Part shown: positions 41,919 to 51,297 of the stretch, in pieces
Layout of the letters: the number at the start of each line of letters is the position of its first letter
Position numbering within the stretch: position 1 is the first letter of the stretch
NCBI RefSeq assembly: GCF_031801495.1
Contig: NZ_JAOEGC010000007.1
Coordinates: forward strand, 62,001 to 126,000
DNA: 64,000 nt
DNA from: Agrobacterium tumefaciens_K
GTDB lineage: Bacteria; Pseudomonadota; Alphaproteobacteria; Rhizobiales; Rhizobiaceae
Direction of reading: 5' to 3'
Made by a program: the position numbers and the translations under genes
Notes under the pieces: model-generated
Told to the model about the DNA's origin: nothing
Databases searched by the model: none
What the model saw: only the letters and a program-made list of their open reading frames with translations

Positions 41919-43880
41919 TTATCTGGTTCCATCCAACCAATCGATCGGCACTAATTTGACGCCGTCGCGCCATTCTTCCGTAAGGGTCACGCCCTTCAAC
42001 CCGCCCCAGACATCTGTAGATGCATGGTCAAGCACAATAGCTTGGAGCCGCCCCTTTGCGCGCACAACTTCATTACCGATTGCTTCAAATACGGATCTAA
42101 CTGCAGCGATATCTTTGTCTCTGCCGCGTCCCGTCACGCTGTCCTCACCATCAACAAACCCTCGCGGGAAGTAAACTTGGCTTGGCTGATCATAAATGAT
42201 CAAGCCGGGTACTGCGTGAGGGGAGGCTAGAAAGAAGCGGTGTAGGCCGAGAGTTACGGCGACATGGTACGCGAGCCAGTTCGCCCCACTACCTATCTCC
42301 CAAAGGTAATCTGAGCGATCGGTATGAACGACCTTGATTGTCAGATCTTCGGGCAGCAATTGTACAGGAGCTTCTGGCCACTCTGCGTCAAGCGTGGGCA
42401 GAATAGTCGAGACAATTGTCTGCACGATTTGCAGTGCATTTTGAAGTTTGCGTTCAACTTCGCGCTCGGAATAGATCTTCCGAAGCAACGCAATTTCCTC
42501 GTGTAAGCGACCGACCTCGTCGGCCAGTTCAGAACCCTCCTGCGACCGATCCATTGAGGACAGGGCTTGTTGCAAACCACCGACGAACCGCTCGATCTGA
42601 TCTTGAAGAAACAAGGCTCCTTTGACTTCCTTGGACCTCTCCTCGAGTAAGGTGATTTCCTGACGAATGGCCGTCAAATCCGATATGGCGATCTCGACAT
42701 CCGCTCTCAGGCGAATACGTTCTTTCTCAAACGTATGTGATACGCTCGGGTGCGACCTCATCTCAATCTCAATGCCGGCCAAAGCTTGCGCGAGTGCGTC
42801 TAGTCGGCTCCGACCAACTGAACCCACAGCGACTATCGGATCGGTCGATTGTTCTGCACGCTCTCGCATCCAGCCGGAAATGTTTAGCCGATCACGCTGA
42901 ATAAGAATCGCATCTCCATAAGATTCACTGCTGTCGAGCAAACGTTGCAACTCGTTGTAAGCTTGACGTTTCTCGCTCAGTAGAGCCGCAGAATCGCTCT
43001 CCGCTTGCCGTAGTTCTAGAAGGCGATCCAAGGTACCATCGATGGATTCAAGCGTAGTGAAAGACTGGCGCGTATCGGTCTCGGAAGCTCTTCGCAACAA
43101 ATCCACTACGTCAGGCCATTGGTCCGGTATTGGGGTTGATGCGGGCAGTAGACCAAGTTCGATTGCGCGTCGCACCCACGCCTGCGTCTCGACTTGCCAG
43201 ACATTGACCGCCTTTCTGACAGCGTCCAGGGCGGATTGCTTTCTCCGCACCTCGCGCAACAGCCGATCAATCTCCCACTTTGCCAAGAGCATCTCTGGCG
43301 TGAGGGCCCCCATGACATAGGGGAAAACAGCCTTGAGTTTTTCCCTATGCTCATTCGTATCCGCTGAAAAAAAGAGTACCATCGGATTTGCGACAATGTA
43401 CTGCGGTTGAAAAGTGAACGCGAGCAAGTCACGGAAACCAACTCGTGCTTGAAATCCAGACTCGGAACTTGGGTCCATCCCAAGCTGAGAAAGCCCAGAA
43501 AGCGCGTCGAGTTTTCGCTTCACATTGTCCGCAGTCGTATTGCGCTGGGGGGCGGCTATCGGAATGTCGACACTATCACCTTCGGCAAGATACATGTCTC
43601 CTGTCTGGCGAGCCTCGCCTGGCTCACGTCGAGCGAGCAGCTTTTCTCCTTCAAGCGTTTGGATCACGACGCCGAACCATGAGCATGCGGTACGGATCGT
43701 TCCGACAGGGATGCTGCATTTGCTAGAAGCAAGGCAGTAGTCGATGATAGGAATGACAGCTGACTTACCCGTTTTCGAGGAACCGCTTATCACATTCACC
43801 ATGCCCGGCTCGAACTCGACGACGCGAGGTTCTGCGCCGTTTTTGGGCCAAAGGACGAGTTTGAGAATCTGGAAATGCAT
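41919..43880 (-). CDS. ABC-3C system ATPase (DUF3732, RecN/Rad50-like)
   Basis: A 653-aa ABC ATPase of the SMC/RecN style: Walker A ISGSSKTGKSAVIPI (residues 31-45), a central coiled coil (about 200-480), the signature region SGANWLAYHVAVTLG and Walker B LIIYDQPSQVYFP. This matches the DUF3732 ATPases of ABC three-component conflict systems. ATG 43878-43880 overlaps the stop of the middle-component gene (TGATG). The other two components are encoded directly upstream. Probably senses invading DNA or replication structures and licenses the effector; this is inference from the family. Confidence 0.82.
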   Translation of the reverse strand: MHFQILKLVLWPKNGAEPRVVEFEPGMVNVISGSSKTGKSAVIPIIDYCLASSKCSIPVGTIRTACSWFGVVIQTLEGEKLLARREPGEARQTGDMYLAEGDSVDIPIAAPQRNTTADNVKRKLDALSGLSQLGMDPSSESGFQARVGFRDLLAFTFQPQYIVANPMVLFFSADTNEHREKLKAVFPYVMGALTPEMLLAKWEIDRLLREVRRKQSALDAVRKAVNVWQVETQAWVRRAIELGLLPASTPIPDQWPDVVDLLRRASETDTRQSFTTLESIDGTLDRLLELRQAESDSAALLSEKRQAYNELQRLLDSSESYGDAILIQRDRLNISGWMRERAEQSTDPIVAVGSVGRSRLDALAQALAGIEIEMRSHPSVSHTFEKERIRLRADVEIAISDLTAIRQEITLLEERSKEVKGALFLQDQIERFVGGLQQALSSMDRSQEGSELADEVGRLHEEIALLRKIYSEREVERKLQNALQIVQTIVSTILPTLDAEWPEAPVQLLPEDLTIKVVHTDRSDYLWEIGSGANWLAYHVAVTLGLHRFFLASPHAVPGLIIYDQPSQVYFPRGFVDGEDSVTGRGRDKDIAAVRSVFEAIGNEVVRAKGRLQAIVLDHASTDVWGGLKGVTLTEEWRDGVKLVPIDWLDGTR

Positions 43881-44407
43881 CAGACATTCACCTGCAATAT
43901 TTGAAACATGTGACCTGGCGACAGGCGAGCCGTCCACCGGCCGAGCTTTTCGGCACTGGAAATGTGAAACTTCAGTCGCTCTGGCGGCCGGGGCAGCGAA
44001 AGTGAATTTGCCCTGATCTGCGCGGTATCGTAGTCGACGTGAAGGATTTTTGATGAGATCCCGATACCTAGAGATTGGAACGTCAATTCTCGCATACGGA
44101 GCGTCCTGTCATGGACGGCTATAAGCCGTTCGCGTTGCTGCGCGAGCTTTGCAACGAACTTGCTCAGGCCGGACGCGGTTTGGGTCGACTTGATCTCAGC
44201 TAAAGATTGGGCATGCAAAACCAGCGGAAGAACGAGGAAATAACTCTGCATAATCGGATATTGCCCGATTTTCTCTTCGTGGTAACCGCGGCCGAAACTC
44301 CAAAGCAAATGAGCCCCGAAAGCGGGGTTCTGCACGAGAGCAATTGGATCAAACTGCGGAATTCGGACGGGTTCAGCGCCCGACTGATGGCGAATATCGG
44401 AAACCAT
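43880..44407 (-). CDS. ABC-3C system middle component
   Basis: A 175-aa helical protein with the pattern LVQNPAFGAHLLWSFGRGY, typical of the small middle component that links effector and ATPase in ABC-3C operons. No catalytic residues are evident. It starts 6 bases after the effector stop and overlaps the ATPase start by one base, so all three are translationally coupled. Confidence 0.75.
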   Translation of the reverse strand: MVSDIRHQSGAEPVRIPQFDPIALVQNPAFGAHLLWSFGRGYHEEKIGQYPIMQSYFLVLPLVLHAQSLAEIKSTQTASGLSKFVAKLAQQRERLIAVHDRTLRMRELTFQSLGIGISSKILHVDYDTAQIRANSLSLPRPPERLKFHISSAEKLGRWTARLSPGHMFQILQVNV

Positions 44408-44413
44408 ACTGAC

Positions 44414-45577
44414 TTACTCGGGAGCGAACATAGTTAAATAATCGGAATGCCATCCCAGTCGCAGACTTTGCGCCAAGCAGTTGAATGATCCGGCAATAAA
44501 GTAAGGCGGCAGCGTCCGGCCTTCTAACGGCATGCTTGTCTTGGAGCACTCGCGATAAATCCTGCGTCCCCGATCGGGCGCAAGCAGGTTCGGTTCCAGA
44601 TCGTCGATTTCATCGGAAACAAAACTGTGTCGACGAACAAGCTCAGTGTCTAGCTCTGCGAAACTGTCTTCGTAAACGATCGCGTCGTTCGCCCACTTAA
44701 CTTTGTCGGCAGTAGTTCTCATGTAGTCGCTCACCGCCATCGCGATCAACGCTTGCCTCGCCTCAATGGCATTCAACTGCCGAACGAACAGTGGTGCCCC
44801 GATTATCGCCGCTTCGATTTCTTGCGGATCGGGGGCGTCAATCGCCGAGTTGAGAACGTTTGCGAAACTATGCCTATGAACGAACGCCCAGAACCTTTTC
44901 CGAAAGTCCGACGCATTGATTGCTGGCGACTGTTTATTGCGAATCAGATCATCGACTTTGTCGCGAGCCTGCCCTATTGCCGCTGCGCACAAATCGTCAA
45001 TGGCGTCTTTCGGAAATACTCTCAGATGGCTCCGGATGGCATCGACCGGGTCATCCTGGCTTTCGAACGAAAACCGTTCGATAATCGCGCAGCAAGCATG
45101 ATTGCCCGCACTCAGGAATCTCTTGACCTGAGGTTCGCATCCGACATCCTCCTCCAAGGTGGTATGAAATGCCGCAATCGTAGCGAACACCTTCTGGCTC
45201 TCAGCTGCATCTGCAGCGTTAGCCATGTCAATTACCACCGAGCCTGGCTTGCCTTTGGAGACATAGTAATGGAAGCGCGAAGTCGCGGGATCTATCTTCA
45301 GATCTTTACAGGTCTCCGCCCAGTTCGCCAACGTTTTCCAAAGATCTTCGGCTTTGTTCGCGGCAGGATTTCCGGAGATTGAACTTTTGGCCTGTTCGAA
45401 CAACACAGTTCCATCGGGGCGGTGAACGCCCGTGTCATCGATTAGTTCAAGGCTTACCTGGTGATCATCGTCCTCTGCCAGAAGATAGTGGCACAAGCGA
45501 ACTTGCTGGATTGAGAACCCGAGGTATTGCCCCGCGGCCGAGCTCTTTGCTGGTTTGGGAAGCGTCACAGTAGGCAT
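44414..45577 (-). CDS. ABC-3C effector: nuclease-like N-terminus with ABC-3C C-terminal domain
   Basis: The N-terminal 110 residues read GQYLGFSIQQVRLCHYLL, then VSLELIDDTGV and LFEQAKSS, the E...D...ExK spacing of DUF4297-like restriction-endonuclease folds seen in Cap4 effectors. The C-terminal 60 residues (RIYRECSKTSMPLEG, PPYFIAGSFNCLAQ, LRLGWHSDY) match the ABC-3C C-terminal domain that docks effectors to the system. The 387-aa protein is therefore probably the DNA-cleaving arm. Its ATG directly abuts a TGA stop of a small upstream frame. Confidence 0.75.
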   Translation of the reverse strand: MPTVTLPKPAKSSAAGQYLGFSIQQVRLCHYLLAEDDDHQVSLELIDDTGVHRPDGTVLFEQAKSSISGNPAANKAEDLWKTLANWAETCKDLKIDPATSRFHYYVSKGKPGSVVIDMANAADAAESQKVFATIAAFHTTLEEDVGCEPQVKRFLSAGNHACCAIIERFSFESQDDPVDAIRSHLRVFPKDAIDDLCAAAIGQARDKVDDLIRNKQSPAINASDFRKRFWAFVHRHSFANVLNSAIDAPDPQEIEAAIIGAPLFVRQLNAIEARQALIAMAVSDYMRTTADKVKWANDAIVYEDSFAELDTELVRRHSFVSDEIDDLEPNLLAPDRGRRIYRECSKTSMPLEGRTLPPYFIAGSFNCLAQSLRLGWHSDYLTMFAPE

Positions 45578-45787
45578 TCAGAAAAACGTCCGATGTAAAC
45601 ATACGCCATTTTCGGTTGAAATTAATGTATAATCAGTTCGGCTACAAATACCTTTCGATGTCGTCCACTGTTCTTCCGCCTGCTTGCCAGTCGCATTGCG
45701 AAGTGTCCATGCGACTATCGAGTTGGAGAATGGCGCCGGAATCGCTGGAGGCACGATCTCTGGCGAAATTTCACGGCATCTAAACAT
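45578..45787 (-). CDS. Possible small leader ORF of the ABC-3C operon
   Basis: A 69-codon frame starts at ATG 45787 and its TGA touches the effector ATG (TGAATG). Such an arrangement can couple translation, and the effector has no good ribosome binding site of its own. The peptide has no recognised domain and its composition is only moderately protein-like, so it may instead be untranslated leader. Confidence 0.3.
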   Translation of the reverse strand: MFRCREISPEIVPPAIPAPFSNSIVAWTLRNATGKQAEEQWTTSKGICSRTDYTLISTENGVCLHRTFF

Positions 45788-45950
45788 CTAATTTTTTGGT
45801 TGTTTTTATTAAAAGAAACTTATCTTAAGCTTGGGTTCGTCGTAAAGTTCATTTTCGGCAGAGATCGTAAGTCGTGGAAAATATGCGGAAATTCACTTAG
45901 CGTACGATTTCGGACTGCTCCTGCTCTGGCCCCATTGGAGACAGTCAAGA

Positions 45951-46574
45951 ATGATTGGAGTGCAAGCACAGCGAGAAATCCTGTTGGCGCCTAACAGAAG
46001 TGCGGCCGACTGGCGGCTGATTTCAGGAACGTTAGTTGTCGGGGATGTCACGAGCCCTTGGGACAAGGCGTTTGACGAATTCTTCTTCAGGCGGCTGGAG
46101 AGCCGATATCTGAAGCCGATCCGTGTCCTTAAGGACAAAGGAAGCTGGGAGGGGGAAGGGTTTAGCATTGTATCCATCCAGTGCGCCTTACTGGAATTTC
46201 TTGCTGCTTGTCGAGGCGGCCTGATCTACCGTCACAAGAACCCTATCCCTCCTTATGAGTACAACTTGAGCGGCGACCTATTCGCAACCTTTCTGTCCAC
46301 AACAGCGCCCTTTAATGCTTTGTTTAAGCATGAGGATGCCATCGAGTTTTATCGGCAGGTCCGTTGTGCACTATTGCATGAGGCACGGACGAAGGGGGGC
46401 TGGATCATTCACTCATCAGGTCGGATGGGCGTCGATTGTACTCGGAAGATAGTTTTTCGAAATACGCTCCAAGCCCAGATCATAGACTACATCAATGACT
46501 ACGGTCGTGATCTACTCAACGACACCGATCTTCAAGCCGCGTTTGTCCGCAAGTTCGATGATCTTGCTTCATAA
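45951..46574 (+). CDS. Unknown protein with HEPN-like RX4H motif
   Basis: A 207-aa protein with no confident family. Residues about 133-152 read FYRQVRCALLHEARTKGGWI, where RCALLH fits the RX4H active-site motif of HEPN RNases, and helices surround it as in HEPN folds. It is the first gene of a three-gene plus-strand set (spacings 23 and 63 bases) embedded between defence operons. An RNA-cleaving effector is possible; this is inference. A GGAG 11 bases upstream supports the start. Confidence 0.6.
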   Translation: MIGVQAQREILLAPNRSAADWRLISGTLVVGDVTSPWDKAFDEFFFRRLESRYLKPIRVLKDKGSWEGEGFSIVSIQCALLEFLAACRGGLIYRHKNPIPPYEYNLSGDLFATFLSTTAPFNALFKHEDAIEFYRQVRCALLHEARTKGGWIIHSSGRMGVDCTRKIVFRNTLQAQIIDYINDYGRDLLNDTDLQAAFVRKFDDLAS

Positions 46575-46597
46575 TTTTGACTGGGGGTAAAACACCA

Positions 46598-47446
46598 ATG
46601 GGCGAATTCAATCGGATGACAGTGGTTGCCGCTGCGGAGGTCATTTCGGATAGTTATTCCCACAGCGACATCGACGTTCTCGAAATGCAGTGGGGGATCG
46701 AGGACCGAGGCGGAGGAGCGAGCAAACCTGCAAGGGTAGTCAGCCTTTCCAAGGCCGCAATCGAAGACGGACCGCCGGTCTATACGGAAGCCGGCCAAGT
46801 GAGCTTGGAGCGTGCAATTATCGAACAAGCGCTTGTGAACTGGTCGACGAAAAAGGACACGCCGCCTTGGCAAAAGCTGAAGGCAGGTCTCAGGTTCGAC
46901 GGTTTTGAAATCGTCGAACCTAACGATGACGAAGACGTGTGGGGTAGACGAACCTCGAAGGCACCAGCGACCCTCGTAAGGATGTTACCAGCCGATGCAC
47001 CCGAGCTGAATATGCGGGAGGCAGAGAACGAAGTTGTCCAACTTCTAAAAAAGCACAACCTCGGCACCGCTGAGGGCCATTTGGCTCGGGCAATGTCTGC
47101 CTTCCAAAGAGGCGAGTGGTCAGGCGCCAATGGCGAGCTTCGTAACTTCCTTGAGAGCTATTTCAATGAGATTGCCGTCCAATCGGGTTGCGATCCGACG
47201 TTTGACAGCCGGCAGATGCGAGATTTTCTAGGCGGAGGCGTCAAGCCACCGTTTCTCTTGGCAGACTACAATGAGTGGACACCAGACGGCAAAAAGTCTC
47301 CGTTTCTCCAAGCACTCCTGAGCCGAATGCATCCGCACGGTGGGCACCCTGGGTTGTCCGAAGAAGAGGATGCGACGTTCAGACTTCAGATAAATTTGGT
47401 GACCGCAAGGCTGTTTCTTCGTCGGCTGGACCGCGGAGCATATTAA
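46598..47446 (+). CDS. Unknown protein, second gene of the uncharacterised cluster
   Basis: A 282-aa protein starting at ATG 46598 (GGGGGT 8 bases upstream). The N-terminal stretch VAAAEVISDSYSHSDIDVLE resembles an effector-associated or abortive-infection-type adaptor domain, and the segment ARAMSAFQRGEWSGANGELR resembles Abi_C-like helices. Neither match is secure. No catalytic motif is seen. It may be the adaptor or sensor between the HEPN-like and nuclease-like neighbours. Confidence 0.6.
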   Translation: MGEFNRMTVVAAAEVISDSYSHSDIDVLEMQWGIEDRGGGASKPARVVSLSKAAIEDGPPVYTEAGQVSLERAIIEQALVNWSTKKDTPPWQKLKAGLRFDGFEIVEPNDDEDVWGRRTSKAPATLVRMLPADAPELNMREAENEVVQLLKKHNLGTAEGHLARAMSAFQRGEWSGANGELRNFLESYFNEIAVQSGCDPTFDSRQMRDFLGGGVKPPFLLADYNEWTPDGKKSPFLQALLSRMHPHGGHPGLSEEEDATFRLQINLVTARLFLRRLDRGAY

Positions 47447-47509
47447 TCAGCTTCAATTAGGCACCACCCGCGAAAAACGCGCCTCTTAGACACGAATGGC
47501 ATCTGAATA

Positions 47510-48679
47510 ATGGATTTGTTTGACCCGCGTTTCCGAAGTGAAAGGCTCCATGCGCACTTTCGAGCAATCTCCGCCGATGCTGGCTACATGAAAGTCCAGC
47601 CTGTTATTCAGGCCTGGGCAACCGGCTTGCTCAATCGGAAGGGCGAAAGTGACAAATTCATCAATGAGTTCCAAACGACTTTCAACTCGGCAATGTGGGA
47701 ACTCTATCTCAACAGGGCGCTGATCGATTTGGGATGCAGCGTCGATTTTTCGAAATCTGCACCGGACTTCTTCGTAAGAGGGCCAGGAAATTACGAATTC
47801 AACATCGAAGCCGTTATTTCCGATATGCCTGCGACGGCCCCAGCCCCCTCAGTGAAGCCCTTCAACGAGCAAGACTTCAAAACCCGAGGTGCGTTGAAGC
47901 TTGCTGGGAAAATCAGGGACAAGTTAGATCTTTACCGCGGAAGCGAAGAAAAGCAGCACCCGTATTCCTCCATGAGCCACGTGCGAGGGCGGCCGTTTGT
48001 GATCGCCATCGCCCCCTTCGATAGCGAACTCTCGCTCTTCCAAAACAACGAGCTCATTAACATGGTCCTTTTTGGCTTGGCGCCACCGATACTCGAAGGA
48101 CCAGACCTTGGAAAACAGAGCAAGATCAGCGCACTCCTGAAGCCTTCAGGAGCACCTGTCGAAATGGGAATCTTCACGAATGATTCTTGCAAAGAGATTA
48201 GCGCCGTCTTTTTCTCGACTGTCGGAACTTTCGGGAAAGCCGTCGTCGAAAGCAGAATCGAAAAGCTTGTCCGATCTACGCGGTATCGCCTGATCAACAA
48301 GCACGATGTAGAGCCTAATTCGAAAATCTGGCAGATTGGAAAGCACCGCTTTCAGCTCGGCCCGATGAACTACTTGGTTACGGACCGGCGCGAAAGCGAA
48401 GATCAGATTGGCGGGGCGGACATGCGCATCCAGCACTCGTCGTTTCATCGCGAAACCCATCTGGATGGGCTACAAGTCTACTTCAATCCGTACGCAGAAG
48501 TGCCGTTTGACACTAGATTTCCATGGCCAGCAGAAATCGCGCTCAATTACTATGACGTGCAAAGCGCCGAACATATCCAAGCACACCCTGACCAGGCACT
48601 CGTTTCTCGACAAGTCCATACTATAACCCCACAAATCGTTCGACTTCTTCTCCATCAATACGGCTTTCTTGGAGGTTAG
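47510..48679 (+). CDS. Unknown protein with PD-(D/E)xK-like nuclease features
   Basis: A 389-aa protein. Residues about 60-105 show FNSAMWELYLNRALIDLG, then SAPDFFVRG and NIEAVIS, a Glu...PD...(E)xA order found in restriction-endonuclease-like folds. The final Lys is replaced by Ala, as in some variants, so activity is uncertain. No other domain is recognised. Last gene of the plus-strand cluster, converging with the STAND gene. Confidence 0.6.
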   Translation: MDLFDPRFRSERLHAHFRAISADAGYMKVQPVIQAWATGLLNRKGESDKFINEFQTTFNSAMWELYLNRALIDLGCSVDFSKSAPDFFVRGPGNYEFNIEAVISDMPATAPAPSVKPFNEQDFKTRGALKLAGKIRDKLDLYRGSEEKQHPYSSMSHVRGRPFVIAIAPFDSELSLFQNNELINMVLFGLAPPILEGPDLGKQSKISALLKPSGAPVEMGIFTNDSCKEISAVFFSTVGTFGKAVVESRIEKLVRSTRYRLINKHDVEPNSKIWQIGKHRFQLGPMNYLVTDRRESEDQIGGADMRIQHSSFHRETHLDGLQVYFNPYAEVPFDTRFPWPAEIALNYYDVQSAEHIQAHPDQALVSRQVHTITPQIVRLLLHQYGFLGG

Positions 48680-48746
48680 TCCGCCGGTGTAGAGGCATTA
48701 TCACGAAGTAGGGGGCCCAACGCTAAGCTAAATACCCCATTAGCTA

Positions 48747-51041
48747 TCAGCTATCTCTCTTTAAGGAGGAAAACATCGCGCGGAGATCGTCATTAGAAAA
48801 TCCGCTCGGGTAGGTCAGCCGCAATTGACTGGACGAATGCGAGCGGAACCCAGGCCCTCTTCTGTCCTCAATCTGCTGCCGGTACTCCTCCATTTGCTGG
48901 ATCGAAGCGAGTCTCTCCTCGAATTCTCTCCGCTTCCAGTAGAAAGCTGATGTCGGGGTCAGACGCTCGATCATATCAAAATGATCAAGCCACTCTCCGA
49001 CTACTTGCTCGATGTCTTCTTCCCTGCCAATGGAACTCAATTCTAAAGCATCCCCCGCAACTTCCGCTACGTCGCGAAAATTACGATAGAATTCATCCGA
49101 CATTTCAACCGATGACGCTATCAGGCTCGAGGCGAGCTCGGATACCTCCTCAATCTCCATCGGGTATTCTTGGTCGGCGCATACATAGCGATGCAACTCC
49201 AGCCGAAGATACCTGCCATAGGCTCTAGCATGGGGTAGATGGCTGTAAACACCAGTCTCCAGACGGCTTACAAGCTCCGGGAGCTTAGCCATGACAGTCC
49301 AGAAAAGCCCATCGAGACCCTGCTCACGAACCTGCCTGCAGATATCGCTACGATCCGTTTTAAGAACAAGAACACCGACGAACTCAGCGAGTTCGTGAAG
49401 GGCGAGCTTGCCGGAGATAGTCGAGCCGGACAACGTTTCCAACAGCGATGCAGCGACTTGGCGCCGAACAATGTCCGGCGTCCGCGGATCGAGCTTTCTC
49501 CATATTGACAGAGCACCATCGACCGTTGGCACCGATCGGGCGAGCGTGGAGGCGACTGTTGCATCTGAGGATTCGCGAGAAAGGTAGTCTTGAACCGAAG
49601 GATTTACGAAGTTCGCCTTGGCGTTCTCAATCACGACGAAAGAGGACTTTACCTCGCGCAACGTTTCCTCAAAAAGCACGTCTCGTAGCTCTTCATTCCT
49701 GACAATACCAAACTCTACGATCGCGCGATTGAAGAACCCACATAAGGTGTCGAGACGGACGCCACTGTTCGAATATCTGTCCTGTTCAGAGAAGAACATG
49801 CAATGTAGGAGGACTTGCGCCCTCCTGCTAATGTGTTTCCTGAATGCTTTTTCCCAAATTTTATCAGGGTTGGCGAGAGTGTCGAGAAACGCCCTTGGAT
49901 AGTCGGATGCCGGCACATGCCGCTGCATAAGCTCGTCCGTCATCCATTGGATAATTCGGGGCATGTAGTTGCGATGATCCACAATCTGGCGCACCGTTTC
50001 ACCCTCTAAAAGCGCATAGATTGACGATGGATCGATCTCTGAGTGATAAAGATGATTATATAAAATCCGCGCCTTAAGTTCGCGTGTGTAAGCTGCGAGA
50101 TTTAGTATCATCTCAGAAAGCTCGACCTTCTTGTCGTCGAGAACTTCGGATAGTTCCCGCGCAGCATTGAAGATATATGCACGGGTCGTGAGGATAAACC
50201 TCTTCGACTTATCCCGATGAACCATGGACATGAACCGCGCAATCTGCCCCTCGTCACGTGCCAGTGATGTGGGATCGAGCCGAATTTTCCCTAGGAAGTC
50301 GTCGAAAACGAAGACCTGCTGCGATTCTCTTCGAAAGGCGCGAAAAGCGTTGTCAATGCTGGCGACCGAAATGAGCTCCCAGCCCTCGTCGCTGTATTCT
50401 GCTGCCAGAACTTGAGCAAGGGTTGTCTTCCCGACGCCGGGAGGTCCAGAGATGATCAAGCAGTGAGTTGCCTTGAGAATTTCGGCCGACCTGATGAGGC
50501 TTGGATTGACAACGAAGACTTTGAGAATCCGCTCGATCTCTTCCGCCGTCGCCTCTGTAAACACCGCTATATCGCTCTTGAGCAGCCGTTCAAGAACCGC
50601 GGTACTGGATAGCCAAAGCTTGATATTCCGCTTCTCTACCGCGGAGTGCTTTCTGAGGAACGCGTTCAACTCTGTACGCCCCCAAACTCGCGAGGTGTCA
50701 ACTGATGGGTGGTCGAGAAGCGCCACCAGCCTTGCCTTTCTAGTCGGCGTGAGGGGTTGTGACGTAAGGAGGTAATATTCTGACGGATTCAGGTTTGCGA
50801 CATTTTTCCTCTCTATCCCTACCGCCTTCTGGAGGTCTGACCAAGTGCTGTTCTTGTAGTGCTTTGCCTGGAGAATAATGTCGCCTTCGGCTCTGCCGTG
50901 ACGGCCATCGGCCCCGCCGTCAGCACCTTCGGAAAACGTCTCAAAACGAAGTCCGGTTTCCGCCGCCACGAGGTCAGCGCATAATCCCTCGAACTCGATC
51001 GGTGACAAGTTAGCAAAATCATATCGGTCGGACACAGGCAT
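48747..51041 (-). CDS. Restriction-endonuclease/STAND NTPase fusion, Avs-like defence protein
   Basis: A 764-aa fusion. Residues 1-110 form an Mrr-like nuclease: LSPIEFEGLCADLV, GADGGADG and IILQAKHYK. An NTPase of the novel STAND type follows, with Walker A SGPPGVGKTTLAQ (199-211) and Walker B VFVFDDFLG (243-251). The C-terminal 350 residues are helical and probably form the sensor. This architecture is typical of single-gene STAND antiphage proteins that recognise a phage protein and then cut DNA. GGGAGT precedes the ATG. The trigger is unknown. Confidence 0.82.
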   Translation of the reverse strand: MPVSDRYDFANLSPIEFEGLCADLVAAETGLRFETFSEGADGGADGRHGRAEGDIILQAKHYKNSTWSDLQKAVGIERKNVANLNPSEYYLLTSQPLTPTRKARLVALLDHPSVDTSRVWGRTELNAFLRKHSAVEKRNIKLWLSSTAVLERLLKSDIAVFTEATAEEIERILKVFVVNPSLIRSAEILKATHCLIISGPPGVGKTTLAQVLAAEYSDEGWELISVASIDNAFRAFRRESQQVFVFDDFLGKIRLDPTSLARDEGQIARFMSMVHRDKSKRFILTTRAYIFNAARELSEVLDDKKVELSEMILNLAAYTRELKARILYNHLYHSEIDPSSIYALLEGETVRQIVDHRNYMPRIIQWMTDELMQRHVPASDYPRAFLDTLANPDKIWEKAFRKHISRRAQVLLHCMFFSEQDRYSNSGVRLDTLCGFFNRAIVEFGIVRNEELRDVLFEETLREVKSSFVVIENAKANFVNPSVQDYLSRESSDATVASTLARSVPTVDGALSIWRKLDPRTPDIVRRQVAASLLETLSGSTISGKLALHELAEFVGVLVLKTDRSDICRQVREQGLDGLFWTVMAKLPELVSRLETGVYSHLPHARAYGRYLRLELHRYVCADQEYPMEIEEVSELASSLIASSVEMSDEFYRNFRDVAEVAGDALELSSIGREEDIEQVVGEWLDHFDMIERLTPTSAFYWKRREFEERLASIQQMEEYRQQIEDRRGPGFRSHSSSQLRLTYPSGFSNDDLRAMFSSLKRDS

Positions 51042-51297
51042 GCGACTCCCAAGAGGACTAAGCCCTCATGTTACCAACGCTGTGAATTCTCCGTCTACAT
51101 ACTCCATGGCACAGACGAATAGGCGAAAGGGTCCTCCCCATTTCTTTCGCTGTTCATTCCAATCTCAAGATGCTCCGGAGACTTGCGGCCACTAACGCGC
51201 CCCTACCAGTAGTTCAGGGAAGGCACTTCCCGAGAACGGTTCATGTTACGCTCCATAAGCGCTAGACGTGGACACCGCTGCGCATGCAACGGAAATT

